Below are positions 46,517-54,491 of a DNA stretch of 64,000 nucleotides, one piece after another; within the stretch, counting starts at the first letter, position 1; each line of letters begins with the position of its first letter. The notes under the pieces are model-generated. The model was not told where the DNA came from, did not search any database, and was given only the letters and a program-made list of their open reading frames with translations. The position numbers were made by a program, and so were the translations under genes. The DNA comes from JANXLS01 sp035308565 (lineage in GTDB: Bacteria; Planctomycetota; SZUA-567; H5-PLA8): NCBI GenBank assembly GCA_035308565.1, contig DATGGK010000269.1, forward strand, positions 24,748-88,747, given 5' to 3'.

Positions 46517-46657
46517 GTGCGCCCCTATACAATTCGGGCGCGCGCTTGCCATTTTACGCGCAGTAACTCCCCTCTCGCCGAAATATTCCATTTTTCAGCA
46601 ACTTTTTGACTGTTTCCCCGTCATCAATAGCAGTAACGTATTTCGCGAGCGCGAATT

Positions 46658-46715
46658 GGAGCGGCGGCACTCTTGCCGCCGTGGAACTCAAGGGCGGCAA
46701 GAGTGCCGCCGCTCC
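46658..46715. repeat. perfect 23-base inverted repeat abutting a ribosome-binding site
   Basis: Arms at 46658-46680 and 46693-46715 are exact reverse complements, beginning GGAGCGGCGGCACTC; the loop is 12 bases. The right arm ends three bases before the GGAGGG ribosome-binding site of the gene starting at 46732. Confidence 0.85.
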
Positions 46716-46731
46716 TGCGGAGGGTTTCGAC

Positions 46732-47421
46732 ATGGACATCGTCTACCAGATCATGATGGGCGTGAGTCTGGCGGCGTGCGCGGGCTTCCGCGCGTGGCTG
46801 CCCCTGTTCGTCGCCGGCATCATGGCCAAAACCGGCCACATCCACCTCAACGAATCCATGCTCTTCCTCCAAAGCACGCCTGTGCTGGCGATTTTCGGCA
46901 TCGCGTCAGTGCTTGAATTCTGCGGCGATAAAATCATCGTGATCGATCACTTCCTCGACGCCGTCGGCACCGTCGCGCGGCCAGTCGCCGGAACGCTGCT
47001 GGTTTCGTCGATGATCACAAAAATGGACGGCTCGACCGCGATGATTCTGGGGCTGATCGCCGGCGGCGGCACGGCTTTCACGATGCACTCAGGGAAAGCC
47101 GTGATGCGCGCAAAAGCCACTGTGCTTTCCCCGCTGCACGGCGGAATCGGCAACGCGGTGCTTTCGATCGGCGAAGATATCCTTTCCGGATTCGGCAGCG
47201 TGGTCGCGGTTTTTTGGCCGGTGCTCGCCTTCGCCTTCACAATCTTTGCGCTGATCGTAGCGGGAATGCTGATCTACGTCGGCTGGCACGCGGGCAAGAA
47301 ACTCGTCAACGCAATCTCCTCGCCGCGCGTGGACGCCCTGCCGCAGCCGGCGTACGCGATGGATGCGCCGCAAACGTACGCAGTAAACGCGCCAGAACAA
47401 ACGTCAATGGAAGGCACATGA
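46732..47421 (+). CDS. DUF4126 family membrane protein
   Basis: A 229-residue membrane protein: MDIVYQIMMGVSLAACAGFR, AWLPLFVAGIMAKTGHIHLN, then FCGDKIIVIDHFLDAVGTVA, RPVAGTLLVSS and ILGLIAGGGTAFTMHSGKAV. The G-FRA-LP-F opening and the DKxPxxDxxxDAVGTxxRPxAG-like block identify DUF4126. Cells use it for an unknown membrane task. The ATG at 46732 follows CGGAGGGTTTCGAC; the frame extends upstream through an inverted repeat that is unlikely to be coding. Confidence 0.85.
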   Translation: MDIVYQIMMGVSLAACAGFRAWLPLFVAGIMAKTGHIHLNESMLFLQSTPVLAIFGIASVLEFCGDKIIVIDHFLDAVGTVARPVAGTLLVSSMITKMDGSTAMILGLIAGGGTAFTMHSGKAVMRAKATVLSPLHGGIGNAVLSIGEDILSGFGSVVAVFWPVLAFAFTIFALIVAGMLIYVGWHAGKKLVNAISSPRVDALPQPAYAMDAPQTYAVNAPEQTSMEGT

Positions 47422-47446
47422 CCTGTACCTCCGGCGTCCGTTGATC

Positions 47447-47600
47447 TCGTATCGCAGGCGTCTCGCCTGCCCATGTTTCGCGAAGCGAAACGCCGCCGTT
47501 CAGCCCCGCAGGGGCGCAACATCTTAGCCCAGGGCGTAAGCCCTGGGTTCCGACCGCCGAAACTGGTCCAAGCCCTGAAAGGGCGGCACAAGAATCTGCG
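47447..47600. repeat. island of five consecutive palindromes
   Basis: GCAGGCG-TCT-CGCCTGC (47454-47470), TTTCGC-GAA-GCGAAA (47476-47490), GCCCC-GCA-GGGGC (47503-47515), CCCAGGGC-GTAA-GCCCTGGG (47528-47547), GCCCT-GAA-AGGGC (47572-47584). They fill the gap between two plus-strand genes. The first one shares its core with the repeats inside the glucan synthase gene. Confidence 0.7.
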
Positions 47601-47626
47601 CTCATCGCGTTCGGACATTTGAAGCC

Positions 47627-48491
47627 ATGCGAAAACAATCCTTCCTTACGAGCGTGCTTCTCCTTCTGTCGGTGTCGCTTTGCGCCTCCGAAGACGACAC
47701 AACCTCGCTAGTTATCGGCGTGCGCCGCGACATATCGGCGCAAAAGACCGCAACCACGCCGGCCAAACACGTCTGGTTCAAAGAAAAAACCTCCGACGCG
47801 GCGTTTCACAACGAAGCCGTCGCTGCGGCGTACGCACTGGGCGCAGGCAAGGTTCAGTCGGGCGAATTGGATGAGTTGAAGGAATCCATCGCCGCTCAGA
47901 AAGACCGCTGCGTTCCCGAATTCGTGTGGATGCTTAATTGGAAAAACTGCGACAACGCCCTCACGCGGCGCGGTGCAATTGCGGGCCTGGGCATCTGCAA
48001 TCCCGACACGAAAGTCGCCGGCAAACCCCTCGCGATTTCAGCGATCTTCGAACCCGACGAAGCCGCGCGCAAAGCGTCGGTCGAACTGATCAAAGCACGC
48101 AAAGACACCGAAGCCGCGAAGACGCTGGTCACCACCTGGAAAGCGTCCTTCGACGAAGGCGGCGTGCTCGCCGACAACGAAACGCAGCGCAAAGCCACGG
48201 TCGCCGCGATGCACGACATCGGCGACAAGCGTGTCTTCGAGGTGCTGCTCTGGTACGATGATGGAAGTGCGCGCCGGTTCGGCCTCGCTCGACCGCGTCG
48301 ATACCGTCTCGATCCACAACAACAACGCCGCTCAACCGATCAACCTGCCCATTGACCTGCCGGTGCTCGAACTCCGCAGCGTTTCGGCAACGATCATCAT
48401 CCCCGCGCACATCAGCCTGAAGCAGGCCACCGGCCAGGACTTCGGCCGCAATTTCACCAAGTGGCGCGAGTGGATCAACGGGCTGCCGTAG
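47627..48491 (+). pseudogene. secreted HEAT-like protein with an internal frameshift
   Basis: Starts MRKQSFLTSVLLLLSVSLCA (signal peptide) and continues as a helical, HEAT-repeat-like protein (LTRRGAIAGLGICNPDTKVA, KPLAISAIFEPDEAARKASV, VAAMHDIGDKRVFEVLLWY). At about 48250-48275 the coding sense moves to another frame and goes on as VRAGSASLDRVDTVSIHNNN, SVSATIIIPAHISLKQATG and ends TKWREWINGLP at 48491. A single-base error or a real frameshift mutation would explain it; a full-length protein would have about 288 residues. Function not recognised. Confidence 0.6.
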
Positions 48492-48557
48492 AATTCAAAA
48501 TTCAAAATTCAAAATTCAAAATTGAAGGCGACGAATCTTGAATCTTGAGTCTTGAAT
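48489..48557. repeat. short tandem repeats between convergent genes
   Basis: Four or so units of AAAATTC-type sequence followed by GAATCTTGA-type units fill the gap between the 3' ends of two convergent genes. A similar CTTGA/AAGTTTC-like mix occurs near 58830. Confidence 0.6.
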
Positions 48558-49307
48558 TTACTTAATCGCCGGCAACGTGATTTCCTGGCCGACCTTTAAT
48601 TTCCCGGGATTCAATCCGTGATTGGCGGCGACGATCAGTTGAATCGTCTTCGGCCCGCTGATGCCGTAATGCTTCTTCGCAATTTGATCCAGCGTATCGC
48701 CGTTCTCGATTTTGTACGTCGTCGCTGTCTTCCCGCCGGGCGTGTTCTCCTTGGTTTGCAAGAGAACTTGATGCGTCGAGCCAGTCTCGTGCTTTTCATG
48801 ATACGGTTGCAGCGCAATCAGCGGCTTCGTCTCAACCGCCGGAATCTTGAGCACCGTGCCCGCTTTCAGCTTTGAAGACTTGAGGCCGTTCGCGTCCATA
48901 ATCTTCTGCGTGTACTTGCCGTCGCCGTAAATCTTGAAGGCAATGCTCCACGGGCTGTCGTTGCTCGTGACGATGTACGAATAATACTCCATCGGCGGAG
49001 GCGGTGGATTCGTTTCGCGCCCGCCTTCGATGATTGGACAATTGATAACGCCATCTCCTGGCAGACTCCCCGGCGGAACGGGCGTATTGGGCGGCGTCGC
49101 CGTTTGATCCGGATCCGTCACCCCATTCGGATCGCGCGGCGCGGAAATATTCATTGGGTTGCGCGCGCCAGTGTCGTTGTCCGCCACCTCGCCTTCCAAA
49201 TCGTTCGCGTTTCCACCATGCTTGTAGATCGCCTTGCCGACCAACAAGGTCACGCCCAAGCCCAACACCAGCACCACCGCCAACCCAATTCGCGCGTCCC
49301 GTTTCAT
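48558..49307 (-). CDS. membrane-anchored protein with two LysM domains
   Basis: A 249-residue protein: N-terminal anchor or signal (RIGLAVVLVLGLGVTLLVGK), a proline-rich linker (TATPPNTPVPPGSLPGDG), LysM one (YIVTSNDSPWSIAFKIYGDG...LKAGTVLKIPA) and LysM two (YKIENGDTLDQIAKKHYGIS...LKVGQEITLPA). LysM domains bind peptidoglycan or related glycans, so it probably sits at the cell wall. A CCTATAGG-type repeat stands upstream of the start. Confidence 0.85.
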   Translation of the reverse strand: MKRDARIGLAVVLVLGLGVTLLVGKAIYKHGGNANDLEGEVADNDTGARNPMNISAPRDPNGVTDPDQTATPPNTPVPPGSLPGDGVINCPIIEGGRETNPPPPPMEYYSYIVTSNDSPWSIAFKIYGDGKYTQKIMDANGLKSSKLKAGTVLKIPAVETKPLIALQPYHEKHETGSTHQVLLQTKENTPGGKTATTYKIENGDTLDQIAKKHYGISGPKTIQLIVAANHGLNPGKLKVGQEITLPAIK

Positions 49308-49360
49308 TCGCCCCCCCTTTTTCCGCGGATGCTTCGCTGAAGCCTCGCGCGGTTTTAATT

Positions 49361-49382
49361 TGTCCTATAGGCCCTATGGCCC
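49361..49382. repeat. CCTATAGGC-type tandem repeat, copy 2
   Basis: TGTCCTATAGGCCCTATGGC upstream of the LysM gene start (minus strand). Confidence 0.6.
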
Positions 49383-49494
49383 GCATTCTGTATCGGCACA
49401 ATGCTCCACAAGAGTTTAAAAGAATAAGCGTGGACTATGGCCGCCCGGTGCGATATAAATACCGGCGCCCTCGGACACGCTTGTTGGAGGGAGG

Positions 49495-50343
49495 GTGAAC
49501 TATTTTAGCTTCGGGAACGTGATTTTGTTTTCAATTCGTAGCGAAGAGACGAGTCGAATGCTTTCATTTTCCGAATCGGGCCGTCATCGCGCAGAACCGC
49601 TGATTCAGCTCGACGGCGTCTGCAAAGACTACTCTTCCGGCCCGAACACCGTCAAAGCCCTGCGCCCCGCGACGCTCACGCTCGACCGCGGCGAATTCGT
49701 CCTGCTTGAAGGCCCTTCCGGCTCCGGTAAAACTACGCTGCTTTCGATCATGGGCCTGCTGATGAAGCCCACCGGCGGCAGCATCCGCATCCTCGGCGAC
49801 GACGTCACGCGCTTGGGCGAAGACAAATTGCCCGCGATCCGCCTCAAGCACATCGGTTTTATTTTCCAAACGTTCAATCTTTTCCCTGCGCTCAGCGCGC
49901 TCGACAACGTTAAACTGATTTTGAAGCTCAAAGGCTACTCGTGGACCGAGCGCCGCAAGGAAGCGCCGCACCTTCTCGAGCGCGTGGGCCTCGGCGAGTG
50001 CATGAACCGCAAGCCCGCCGATTTGTCCGGCGGCCAGCGCCAGCGCATCTGCATCGCGCGCGCGCTGGCCGGCGAATCCGACATCATCCTCGCCGACGAG
50101 CCCACCGCCGCGCTCGACACCGTCACCGGCACCGCCATCATCGAACTGCTCCGCGACGAAGCCCGCACCGGCCGCAAAGCCGTGCTGGTCGTCACTCACG
50201 ATTTGCGCCTGGAAAAATACGCCACGCGCGTCGATCGCATCACCGACGGCGAACTGAACTGCGGCACGCCGCTCCGCCGCGCCGTCCGCGAAAGCGGCGT
50301 CCTGCGCGAAGCGCCCGCGGAACTCGTGAACGCGGCGATGTGA
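49495..50343 (+). CDS. ABC transporter ATP-binding protein (LolD/MacB-like)
   Basis: Up to 282 residues. Walker A LLEGPSGSGKTTLLSIMG, Q-loop IGFIFQTFNLFPAL, signature DLSGGQRQRICIARAL, Walker B DIILADEPTAALDT and switch LVVTHDLRLEKYA are intact. The LFPALSALDNVKL wording is of the LolD/MacB/DevA group that drives lipoprotein or antimicrobial-peptide export with FtsX-like permeases. No permease gene is adjacent, so the partner must be elsewhere. The start is uncertain: GTG 49495 sits too close to GGAGGGAGG, ATG 49558 is the alternative and would remove 21 poorly conserved residues. Confidence 0.88.
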   Translation: MNYFSFGNVILFSIRSEETSRMLSFSESGRHRAEPLIQLDGVCKDYSSGPNTVKALRPATLTLDRGEFVLLEGPSGSGKTTLLSIMGLLMKPTGGSIRILGDDVTRLGEDKLPAIRLKHIGFIFQTFNLFPALSALDNVKLILKLKGYSWTERRKEAPHLLERVGLGECMNRKPADLSGGQRQRICIARALAGESDIILADEPTAALDTVTGTAIIELLRDEARTGRKAVLVVTHDLRLEKYATRVDRITDGELNCGTPLRRAVRESGVLREAPAELVNAAM

Positions 50344-50359
50344 AAAAAAGGAGATAGGC

Positions 50360-50413
50360 GATAGGAGTTAGGAGATAGTAATTGTCGGAGCCTCCTATCT
50401 CCTAACTCCTATC
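50360..50413. terminator. 19-base inverted repeat between convergent genes
   Basis: GATAGGAGTTAGGAGATAG (50360-50378) and its exact complement at 50395-50413. It lies between the 3' ends of the ABC ATPase gene and the minus-strand gene, where it could act as a bidirectional terminator. It is built from GGAGATA-like units, so it may also be a spreading simple repeat. Confidence 0.5.
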
Positions 50414-50431
50414 TCCTGACTCCTGCCGTTA

Positions 50432-51538
50432 TCACTTCGCTTTAATCCAAATCACCGTCTGCTGCTCCCCCATCTCGTCATTGAACGTCTGCGTCAACTG
50501 CCGCCCTTTTTGAATGAAAGTCGTGCTAAAGTGATCGAGTTCCCTTGACGCCGTGCTGTCCGACGCGCCCGCGAAAAAATCGATGTCGCAGTCGAACTCC
50601 GCGCGCGCGTCGGTGGCGAATGTGGCCGTGCCGGACGCGAACGCTTTGCGCCGCGTGTTGTCGGCGTTTTGAAATTCGATGCTCATTTTCCCGTCCGCGC
50701 ATAAGACCAGCCGCATCGTGTCGTCTTCGCTTTCGTATTCGCCGGTCAAGCCCAGCGGCACCGGCACCATTTTGCGCTGCGCGCTGGCCAGACCGCGCAT
50801 GAGCGGTTCCAGCAACGCTGCCAGCGCCAGCTTCGGCGCGGGGTCGATGCGCTTTAGTTTGAATGGCAGGCAAAATTCCTTCACGTCCACCGGCGTTTTC
50901 ACGTACACGTTTCCGTCTTTCACAAAACCGCGCAGATATTGCTTCGCGTTCGTTTCGCGGTCGGGCAGCACCGCGGTGAATTTTCCGTTGTCCGAATTGA
51001 ATGACCACGCCGCCGCATCGCTCGACTCCGGATCGTTGCCTTCAATCTTCAGCGTTCCATCCGCGCGGAAAGTCCAGCGCAACTTTCCCAGCGCCTCCAT
51101 GTCGATCATGAAATTATTTTTCACCGCCTCCGTGTCTTTGATCTCCTCGTTGTTCTCCACCTGCCATTGAAACGCCCAGTCCAGGTCGAGTTGATAGCGC
51201 CCCAACAGCGCCGCTTGCAGCCGCACGCGCCGCGGCAGCGCGTCCAGCACCGCGGGTCTGTTCGCCCACTGCACGCGCTGCCCTTCCAGCCACAATTCCC
51301 ACAGCACCGCTTTGGCCGGATCGGCAGTCATCAGTTCGTTGAGCTTTTTCGATTCGTCCATGCGCGCGGCCAGATCGCTCACGGCGATTTTTTCAAGCGC
51401 GCTTTGCGCCGCGCGCAATTCCGCGGCCGTGATCGTCAGCGCATCGCCCGCCGCGGGCGGAAGCGGCGGCGACTCGCCAAACGCGGCACGCGCGAAAAAA
51501 ACAAGCGCGCACACCATGATCGCGCGGGTTCGGAGCAT
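50432..51538 (-). CDS. secreted hypothetical protein
   Basis: A 368-residue protein beginning MLRTRAIMVCALVFFARAAF (signal peptide). The mature protein has an N-terminal helical half (LTITAAELRAAQSALEKIAV, MDESKKLNELMTADPAKAVL) and a C-terminal beta-rich half with a strand pattern of a lipocalin-like or TIGR-type small domain (TFRADGTLKIEGNDPESSDA, LTGEYESEDDTMRLVLCADG). An upstream GTG (51556) is less likely. No family recognised. Confidence 0.7.
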   Translation of the reverse strand: MLRTRAIMVCALVFFARAAFGESPPLPPAAGDALTITAAELRAAQSALEKIAVSDLAARMDESKKLNELMTADPAKAVLWELWLEGQRVQWANRPAVLDALPRRVRLQAALLGRYQLDLDWAFQWQVENNEEIKDTEAVKNNFMIDMEALGKLRWTFRADGTLKIEGNDPESSDAAAWSFNSDNGKFTAVLPDRETNAKQYLRGFVKDGNVYVKTPVDVKEFCLPFKLKRIDPAPKLALAALLEPLMRGLASAQRKMVPVPLGLTGEYESEDDTMRLVLCADGKMSIEFQNADNTRRKAFASGTATFATDARAEFDCDIDFFAGASDSTASRELDHFSTTFIQKGRQLTQTFNDEMGEQQTVIWIKAK

Positions 51539-51607
51539 GGCATGACTGTAGAACACCTTTCGAGCGCGTCAATCCCAAAGTGCCGATTGCCGGTTTCAGG
51601 TTGTCTC

Positions 51608-51835
51608 TTAAACCGTGTTCTCGCTGCTCTGTTCGAGCCGTTCGGCATTGAGGCGGGCCATGTGAAAATATTTCGCCGTATCGGCGGCGAGAAATGCGGC
51701 GAGCGCAACCCAGAGCGACGCATGCGCCGGCCGGCCTTGTAAAACGCCTCTAATCGCCAGAGCGGATGGCGGCAACAAGGGCGCACAAACCGACGAATCA
51801 AAGTGCCTTGCTATGAGGAATACGCATGACCGCAT
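51608..51835 (-). CDS. small hypothetical membrane protein
   Basis: A 75-codon frame whose C-terminal part looks coding: PAHASLWVALAAFLAADTAK then YFHMARLNAERLEQSSENTV. One hydrophobic segment. The ATG at 51835 has no convincing ribosome-binding site, and the upstream sequence is a CCTATAGG repeat. Low confidence; it may be the tail of a decayed gene. Confidence 0.35.
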   Translation of the reverse strand: MRSCVFLIARHFDSSVCAPLLPPSALAIRGVLQGRPAHASLWVALAAFLAADTAKYFHMARLNAERLEQSSENTV

Positions 51836-51844
51836 TGGCCCAGT

Positions 51845-51890
51845 GGTCCTATAGGCCCTATAAGCCCTATAAGCCCTATGAATTTGCCCA
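51845..51890. repeat. CCTATAGGC-type tandem repeat, copy 3
   Basis: The clearest copy: about four 9-base units, CCTATAGGC, CCTATAAGC, CCTATAAGC, CCTATGAAT, about 90 bases upstream of the lysA start. Confidence 0.75.
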
Positions 51891-51978
51891 TCGACGCGAA
51901 CCCTTCCGCTTTCTTGACTTTCCTCCAGAGTAAACGACAATACGTCGCTCTGATTTTCAGATGGGAAAAAGGAATTAA

Positions 51979-53223
51979 ATGGAAATGGACTCCGCTCTTC
52001 GATCGTCACTGCTCAAGGCCGCTGAAACGTTTGGCACACCCGTTTATGTCTATGACAAAGCGGTGATTCAAGCTCGCTGCAACGCCCTGCGCAATTGCAT
52101 CCAGTATTCGAAAAAGAAACTGCTGTATGCCATGAAAGCCAATTCGAACCAGGCTGTCCTGCGCACGATTCTCGAAGCAGGCTTCGGCGTCGATTGCGTC
52201 AGTCTCGGCGAAGTGCAATTTGCAAAGAAGCTCGGCGCGAGCACCATTCTTTATACGAACAACAACGTAGCGGACGAAGAATTCAAGGCGGTCATCGAAC
52301 TCTCCAAATCCGGCGGCATCTCGATCAATTGCGACAGCTTGCAGCGCCTCGGCGATTTGCCCGAAGGCGGCGCCTGTTTTACGCGCATCAACGGCCCTGT
52401 CGGTGGCGGGCATCATCATCACGTGATCACCGGCGGTCCGGAGAGCAAATTCGGCATTCCGTGGGAACAAGTTCCGCAAATTCTGGAGATTGTGCGCGCG
52501 CGGAAACTGCGGCTGGTGGGCGTCCATCAGCACATCGGCTCAGGCATTCGCGAGGTGTCGAAATTCAAGGAAGCGATGGACGTGCTGCTGACGGTGCTGC
52601 GCAAATACACGCTGCCTGATTTGGAATACGTGAATTTTGGCGGCGGGATCGGCGTGCCGTATCGTCCCACCGAGCAGCCGATCAATTTGCAGGAATTCGG
52701 TGCGACGCTGTCCGCGACGTTCAGCTCTTTTTGCAAAGAAGCGGGGCGCGATTTGACACTGATGCTGGAACCGGGCCGCTTTCCGGTCGCGGAATGCGGC
52801 TACCTCGTCGCACGCGTGAACACCATCAAAGAGACACCCTACGAGCGAACATTCGCGGGCGTCGATACCGGATTCAATCATCTGGTGCGGCCAACGATGT
52901 ACGGCAGCTATCATCGCATCTCGAATTTGAGCAATCCCGACGGCGCGAAGAAAGAATATTTTGTCGCGGGGAACATTTGCGAAAGCGGCGACATTTTCAC
53001 GCGCGGCGACGGCGACGAAAACATCGCCGCTCCACGCGAATTGCCCGAACTTCGCCGCGGAGATTTGATCGCGTTGCACAATGCCGGCGCGTACGGCTAC
53101 GTGATGGCCAGCGAATACAACATGCGCCCGCGGCCGGCGGAAGTGATGCTGGAACATGGGGCGCTGACGTTGGCGAGACGGCGAAAAAGCTTCGAGGAAA
53201 TCGTCGCTGAGGCTGCGGCATAA
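51979..53223 (+). CDS. lysA: diaminopimelate decarboxylase
   Basis: A 414-residue PLP enzyme making L-lysine and CO2 from meso-diaminopimelate, the last step of lysine synthesis. It has the alanine-racemase-type barrel with the PLP lysine in LLYAMKANSNQAVL (near residue 53), the glycine-rich phosphate loop VNFGGGIGVPY, the LEPGRF motif and the second-site Cys in GNICESGDIFTRG. AGAYGYVMASEYNMRPRPAEV is the usual end. AAAAGGAATTAA precedes the ATG. CCTATAGG-type repeats are found upstream. Confidence 0.93.
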   Translation: MEMDSALRSSLLKAAETFGTPVYVYDKAVIQARCNALRNCIQYSKKKLLYAMKANSNQAVLRTILEAGFGVDCVSLGEVQFAKKLGASTILYTNNNVADEEFKAVIELSKSGGISINCDSLQRLGDLPEGGACFTRINGPVGGGHHHHVITGGPESKFGIPWEQVPQILEIVRARKLRLVGVHQHIGSGIREVSKFKEAMDVLLTVLRKYTLPDLEYVNFGGGIGVPYRPTEQPINLQEFGATLSATFSSFCKEAGRDLTLMLEPGRFPVAECGYLVARVNTIKETPYERTFAGVDTGFNHLVRPTMYGSYHRISNLSNPDGAKKEYFVAGNICESGDIFTRGDGDENIAAPRELPELRRGDLIALHNAGAYGYVMASEYNMRPRPAEVMLEHGALTLARRRKSFEEIVAEAAA

Positions 53224-53377
53224 TTCGGTTCACGAGGTGCGCTCGTAGGACCTCTCGGCGATTTAGTACGTGTACGTATCAAACTTTTCTTGGAATCCCG
53301 ACAATAGAATGTCGGCTTATCCGTCTACTTAATGTAAGGAGAGAAATGGAGGGGATGGCTCTACAAGGAGAAATCCC

Positions 53378-53995
53378 ATGAAATCGAAATTGTGCATTCT
53401 GGCGCTTGCCGCAATGGCGGCATTTGCAACCCCTGTATTCGCGGATGTGGTCGATGACGCTATTGTTCTGGCGCAAAGCGGTGTAAGTCCCGATGTAATC
53501 GTGGCTTGGTCGCAACACCAGCACATGGGGCCGCTCTCGGCGCAGGACATCCTGCGGCTGAAAAACGCGAAAGTGCCCGATCAGGCGATTGCAGCGATGA
53601 TCCAAGCTTCGCAGGCAATGGCGCCCAGTGTCAATGCAGGATACGTTGATACAACGCCGTCCACAACGTATTACTACAACGACTACCCGACCTACTACAC
53701 TGACGACTATCCGTACTACTACAGTGACGGATACCCGTATTACTATGGCGGATATCCTTATTACGGCTACGGATGGGGCCCGTCATTCGGCCTAAACTTT
53801 GGTTTTGGCGGCGGCCATGACCACGGCTTCCGCAGCGGAAGCGGATTCCGAAGCGGAACTGGGTTCACGAGCGGCGGCCGGACATTTAGCGGCAGCGGCC
53901 GGAGCTTCAGTAGCGGCGGTACGCGGAGCTTCAGCGGCGGTACGCGAAGCGGCGGTTTCGCCCATGGCGGCGGCGGCGGCGGCCGGCATCGGTAA
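53378..53995 (+). CDS. secreted Tyr-rich/Gly-rich low-complexity protein
   Basis: A 205-residue protein: signal peptide (MKSKLCILALAAMAAFATPV), a short globular domain (VVDDAIVLAQSGVSPDVIVA, DILRLKNAKVPDQAIAAMIQ) of the helical repeat type that binds or senses, a Tyr/Asp/Pro-rich tract at about 95-130 (YYYNDYPTYYTDDYPYYYSD), and a Gly/Ser/Arg-rich tail (GGTRSFSGGTRSGGFAHGGG). Such tracts occur in adhesive or structural surface proteins. AAGGAGAAATCCC precedes the ATG; a strong terminator follows. Confidence 0.75.
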   Translation: MKSKLCILALAAMAAFATPVFADVVDDAIVLAQSGVSPDVIVAWSQHQHMGPLSAQDILRLKNAKVPDQAIAAMIQASQAMAPSVNAGYVDTTPSTTYYYNDYPTYYTDDYPYYYSDGYPYYYGGYPYYGYGWGPSFGLNFGFGGGHDHGFRSGSGFRSGTGFTSGGRTFSGSGRSFSSGGTRSFSGGTRSGGFAHGGGGGGRHR

Positions 53996-54029
53996 CGGTA
54001 ACGGTCAGTAAAGTCGAGCCAAACGAATT

Positions 54030-54059
54030 GGCCACGTCCCTTGGACGTGGCCTTTTTTT
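54030..54059 (+). terminator. intrinsic terminator
   Basis: GGCCACGTCC-CTT-GGACGTGGCC followed by seven Ts. It ends the Tyr/Gly-rich protein transcript before queF. Confidence 0.92.
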
Positions 54060-54096
54060 ATGCTCATGATAAGCTGAGTTCCGAAAAGGAAAGCCT

Positions 54097-54486
54097 ATGA
54101 GCCAAATCGATGCACAGCGGCCCGGCGGTCCGGTCGAAACATTTGCCAACCGCCATCCCGAACGCGACTACGAGATCAAGATCGTCGCGCCGGAGTTCAC
54201 GGCCGTCTGCCCCAAGACGGGCCAGCCGGATTTTGCGACGCTGACGCTCACCTACATGCCGGACGAATTGTGTCTGGAATTGAAGAGCTACAAGCTGTAC
54301 CTGCAGAGCTATCGCAACCGCGGTATTTATCACGAGCACGTGACCAACACGATCCTCAACGATCTGGTGAAAAGCTGCCGCCCGCGGCGCATGACGCTGG
54401 TCGGCGAATTTAATGCGCGCGGCGGAATCGCGACCACCGTGACGGCGCACTATCCGGCGGCGAAGAGTGCGAACCCGGCGGCGTGA
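54097..54486 (+). CDS. queF: NADPH-dependent 7-cyano-7-deazaguanine reductase (type I QueF)
   Basis: A 129-residue enzyme that reduces preQ0 to preQ1 in queuosine biosynthesis. Catalytic Cys is in FTAVCPKTGQPDFA and the substrate/cofactor block is ELKSYKLYLQSYRNRGIYHE with catalytic His/Glu. The short length is typical of type I (about 120-165 residues). The GAAAAGGAAAGCCT stretch precedes the ATG. No other queuosine gene is within view. Confidence 0.92.
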   Translation: MSQIDAQRPGGPVETFANRHPERDYEIKIVAPEFTAVCPKTGQPDFATLTLTYMPDELCLELKSYKLYLQSYRNRGIYHEHVTNTILNDLVKSCRPRRMTLVGEFNARGGIATTVTAHYPAAKSANPAA

Positions 54487-54491
54487 ATTTA

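Noticed and set aside
51845..51890. Possible CRISPR array because of regular repeats
   Set aside because: Units of 9 bases without spacers; no cas genes in the window.
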